Assembly (NCBI GenBank): GCA_017411665.1
Contig: JAFQPT010000175.1
Location: 1-6,037, forward strand
Direction: 5' to 3'
Source of the DNA: Oscillospiraceae bacterium
Lineage (GTDB): Bacteria; Bacillota_A; Clostridia; Oscillospirales; Oscillospiraceae
DNA length: 6,037 bases
The notes below the pieces were generated by a model. The model was not told where the DNA came from. It searched no databases and saw only the letters and a list, made by a program, of their open reading frames with translations. The first letter of the stretch is position 1; every line of letters starts with the position of its first letter. Positions 5,590 to 6,037 of the stretch are shown here, piece after piece. Made by a program: the position numbers and the translations under genes.

Positions 5590-5709
5590 GATGGGCGTTG
5601 CATCGCTATGTTTCGGCGTAAATCCTGATAGCGTCTAAACCGGCGAAAAGTACAATCGTAAATATTCTACCGCAGCTCCCATCTTAACCGGTGGGGGCTG
5701 CTTCTTTTT
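5590..5709 (+). ncRNA. Candidate small RNA of about 120 nt
   Basis: It is delimited by a 17-nt-spaced promoter candidate (-10 at 5578-5583) and a strong intrinsic terminator (5672-5709). Possible helices: GCGATG/CATCGC at 5588-5593 and 5601-5606, CGCTAT/ATAGCG at 5604-5609 and 5628-5633 (mutually exclusive with the first), and GATGGG (5590-5595) with CCCATC (5678-5683), which would compete with the terminator stem. I compared it with common riboswitches and found no class that fits. No gene follows on this strand. The plain alternative is that this is the 3' untranslated region of the regulator gene. Confidence 0.35.
5672..5709 (+). terminator. Strong intrinsic terminator
   Basis: A 12-bp stem, GCAGCTCCCATC (5672-5683) and GGTGGGGGCTGC (5690-5701) with two T-G pairs and a 6-nt loop, followed by TTCTTTTT. 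It is directional for the + strand, with no T-run on the other side. It ends the regulator transcript and any small RNA upstream. Confidence 0.93.
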
Positions 5710-5764
5710 ATATATGTACCCCCTATATATCCTCGTTTTTTCTGTTCCAATACTTGTGTCCATA

Positions 5765-5778
5765 CCGCCAATTTTGGC
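5765..5778. repeat. Short perfect palindrome
   Basis: CGCCAATTTTGGCG, two 6-bp arms around TT. It lies between the terminator and the end of the cysteine-rich minus-strand frame. No T-run follows on either strand, so it is at best a weak terminator for that frame or a protein-binding dyad. The rest of 5710-5794 is AT-rich and holds nothing else I can support. Confidence 0.4.
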
Positions 5779-5794
5779 GTTTGTGTGATTCAGC

Positions 5795-6037
5795 TTAAGT
5801 CTGCTCATACATAAGTTTGCTCATACAAAAGTAGGTATTTTCGCTGTAATTACCGGTATTTACACAGTTTTTGACCACACAAGAGTCATTACAAACATAA
5901 GTAAATGACGGCGTGCATACCGGTGAACACAATGGACAGTAGTATTGAAACATACTTGAAAAATTTTTGACGTCATACCTATGGGTGAATATCAGAGTTT
6001 GTTCTGAAGCAGGCTCTGACGATGTGTTCTGGCACAC
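5795..6037 (-). CDS. Possible 3' part of a cysteine-rich protein, cut by the window edge
   Basis: This frame is open to the right edge, so the N-terminus is missing; the GTG at the edge need not be the start. Eight cysteines occur in 80 residues, seven of them in the last 47, with spacing C-x2-C-x3-C-x7-C-x3-C-x4-C-x12-C starting at visible residue 34 (YYCPLC). The rest is rich in Ser, Thr, Asn and Tyr. This could be a zinc-binding tail, a disulfide-rich secreted domain or a modified-peptide precursor, and I cannot choose between them. No internal start has a ribosome site. Against it: no clear terminator follows, and chance open frames of this length occur in AT-rich DNA. Confidence 0.35.
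   Translation of the reverse strand: MCQNTSSEPASEQTLIFTHRYDVKNFSSMFQYYCPLCSPVCTPSFTYVCNDSCVVKNCVNTGNYSENTYFCMSKLMYEQT
5800..5831. repeat. Two imperfect tandem copies of a 16-nt unit
   Basis: 5800-5815 and 5816-5831 share TGCTCATACA and AAG, with two differences in 16. They lie at the 3' end of the cysteine-rich minus-strand frame. Only two copies are present and no function is evident. Confidence 0.5.

Noticed and set aside
5588..5640. Fluoride-type riboswitch suggested by GGCGATGG and a later CTGAT
   Set aside because: The conserved AAC segment after the first hairpin and the expected spacing are missing, and no transporter gene follows.
5968..5975. TGACGTCA palindrome as an operator half of the TGACA type
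   Set aside because: An isolated 8-bp palindrome inside the cysteine-rich frame, without the N9 spacing of the true operators; chance is likely.

Overview
The window looks like accessory DNA of a Gram-positive Clostridia-type bacterium (Bacillota). The signs are strong AGGAGG-like ribosome binding sites, sigma-A-like promoters, a lipobox lipoprotein, a short XRE-type regulator of a kind common in Clostridia, and a DUF2325-like protein. There are no rRNA or tRNA genes, transposases, integrases or CRISPR arrays, so the host and any mobile element cannot be named from this stretch alone.

Left block (about 1-3140, all + strand). Two tandem paralogous small proteins of unknown function (115 and 113 aa) come first. 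After a 182-nt gap carrying a GC-rich hairpin comes a 563-aa protein with a large helical N-terminal region, a coiled coil and a C-terminal DUF2325-like domain. It is followed by a 65-aa helical protein and a possible 44-aa very basic ORF overlapping its end. The leaders of the second small protein and of the 65-aa protein carry near-identical hairpin plus Shine-Dalgarno modules (29 of 33 bases the same), which suggests the genes belong to one cassette. The block ends at a strong bidirectional terminator (3096-3137).

Middle block (3144-5538). A two-gene minus-strand operon encodes a zinc-ribbon membrane protein (207 aa) and then a secreted lipoprotein (447 aa) with an internal domain duplication. 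Divergent to it is a 91-aa XRE-family repressor-like protein. The intergenic region holds two copies of a 19-bp operator-like dyad (TGACA-N9-TGTCA) arranged as one large inverted repeat around a good minus-strand promoter. This looks like a self-contained regulator/membrane-sensor/lipoprotein module.

Right block (5539-6037). There is no firmly supported gene here. It holds a promoter-like sequence and a strong terminator that could delimit a roughly 120-nt RNA (5590-5709). An 85-nt AT-rich stretch with a short palindrome follows. Last is a cysteine-rich minus-strand reading frame that runs off the right edge (5795-6037) and may be the C-terminal part of a gene.
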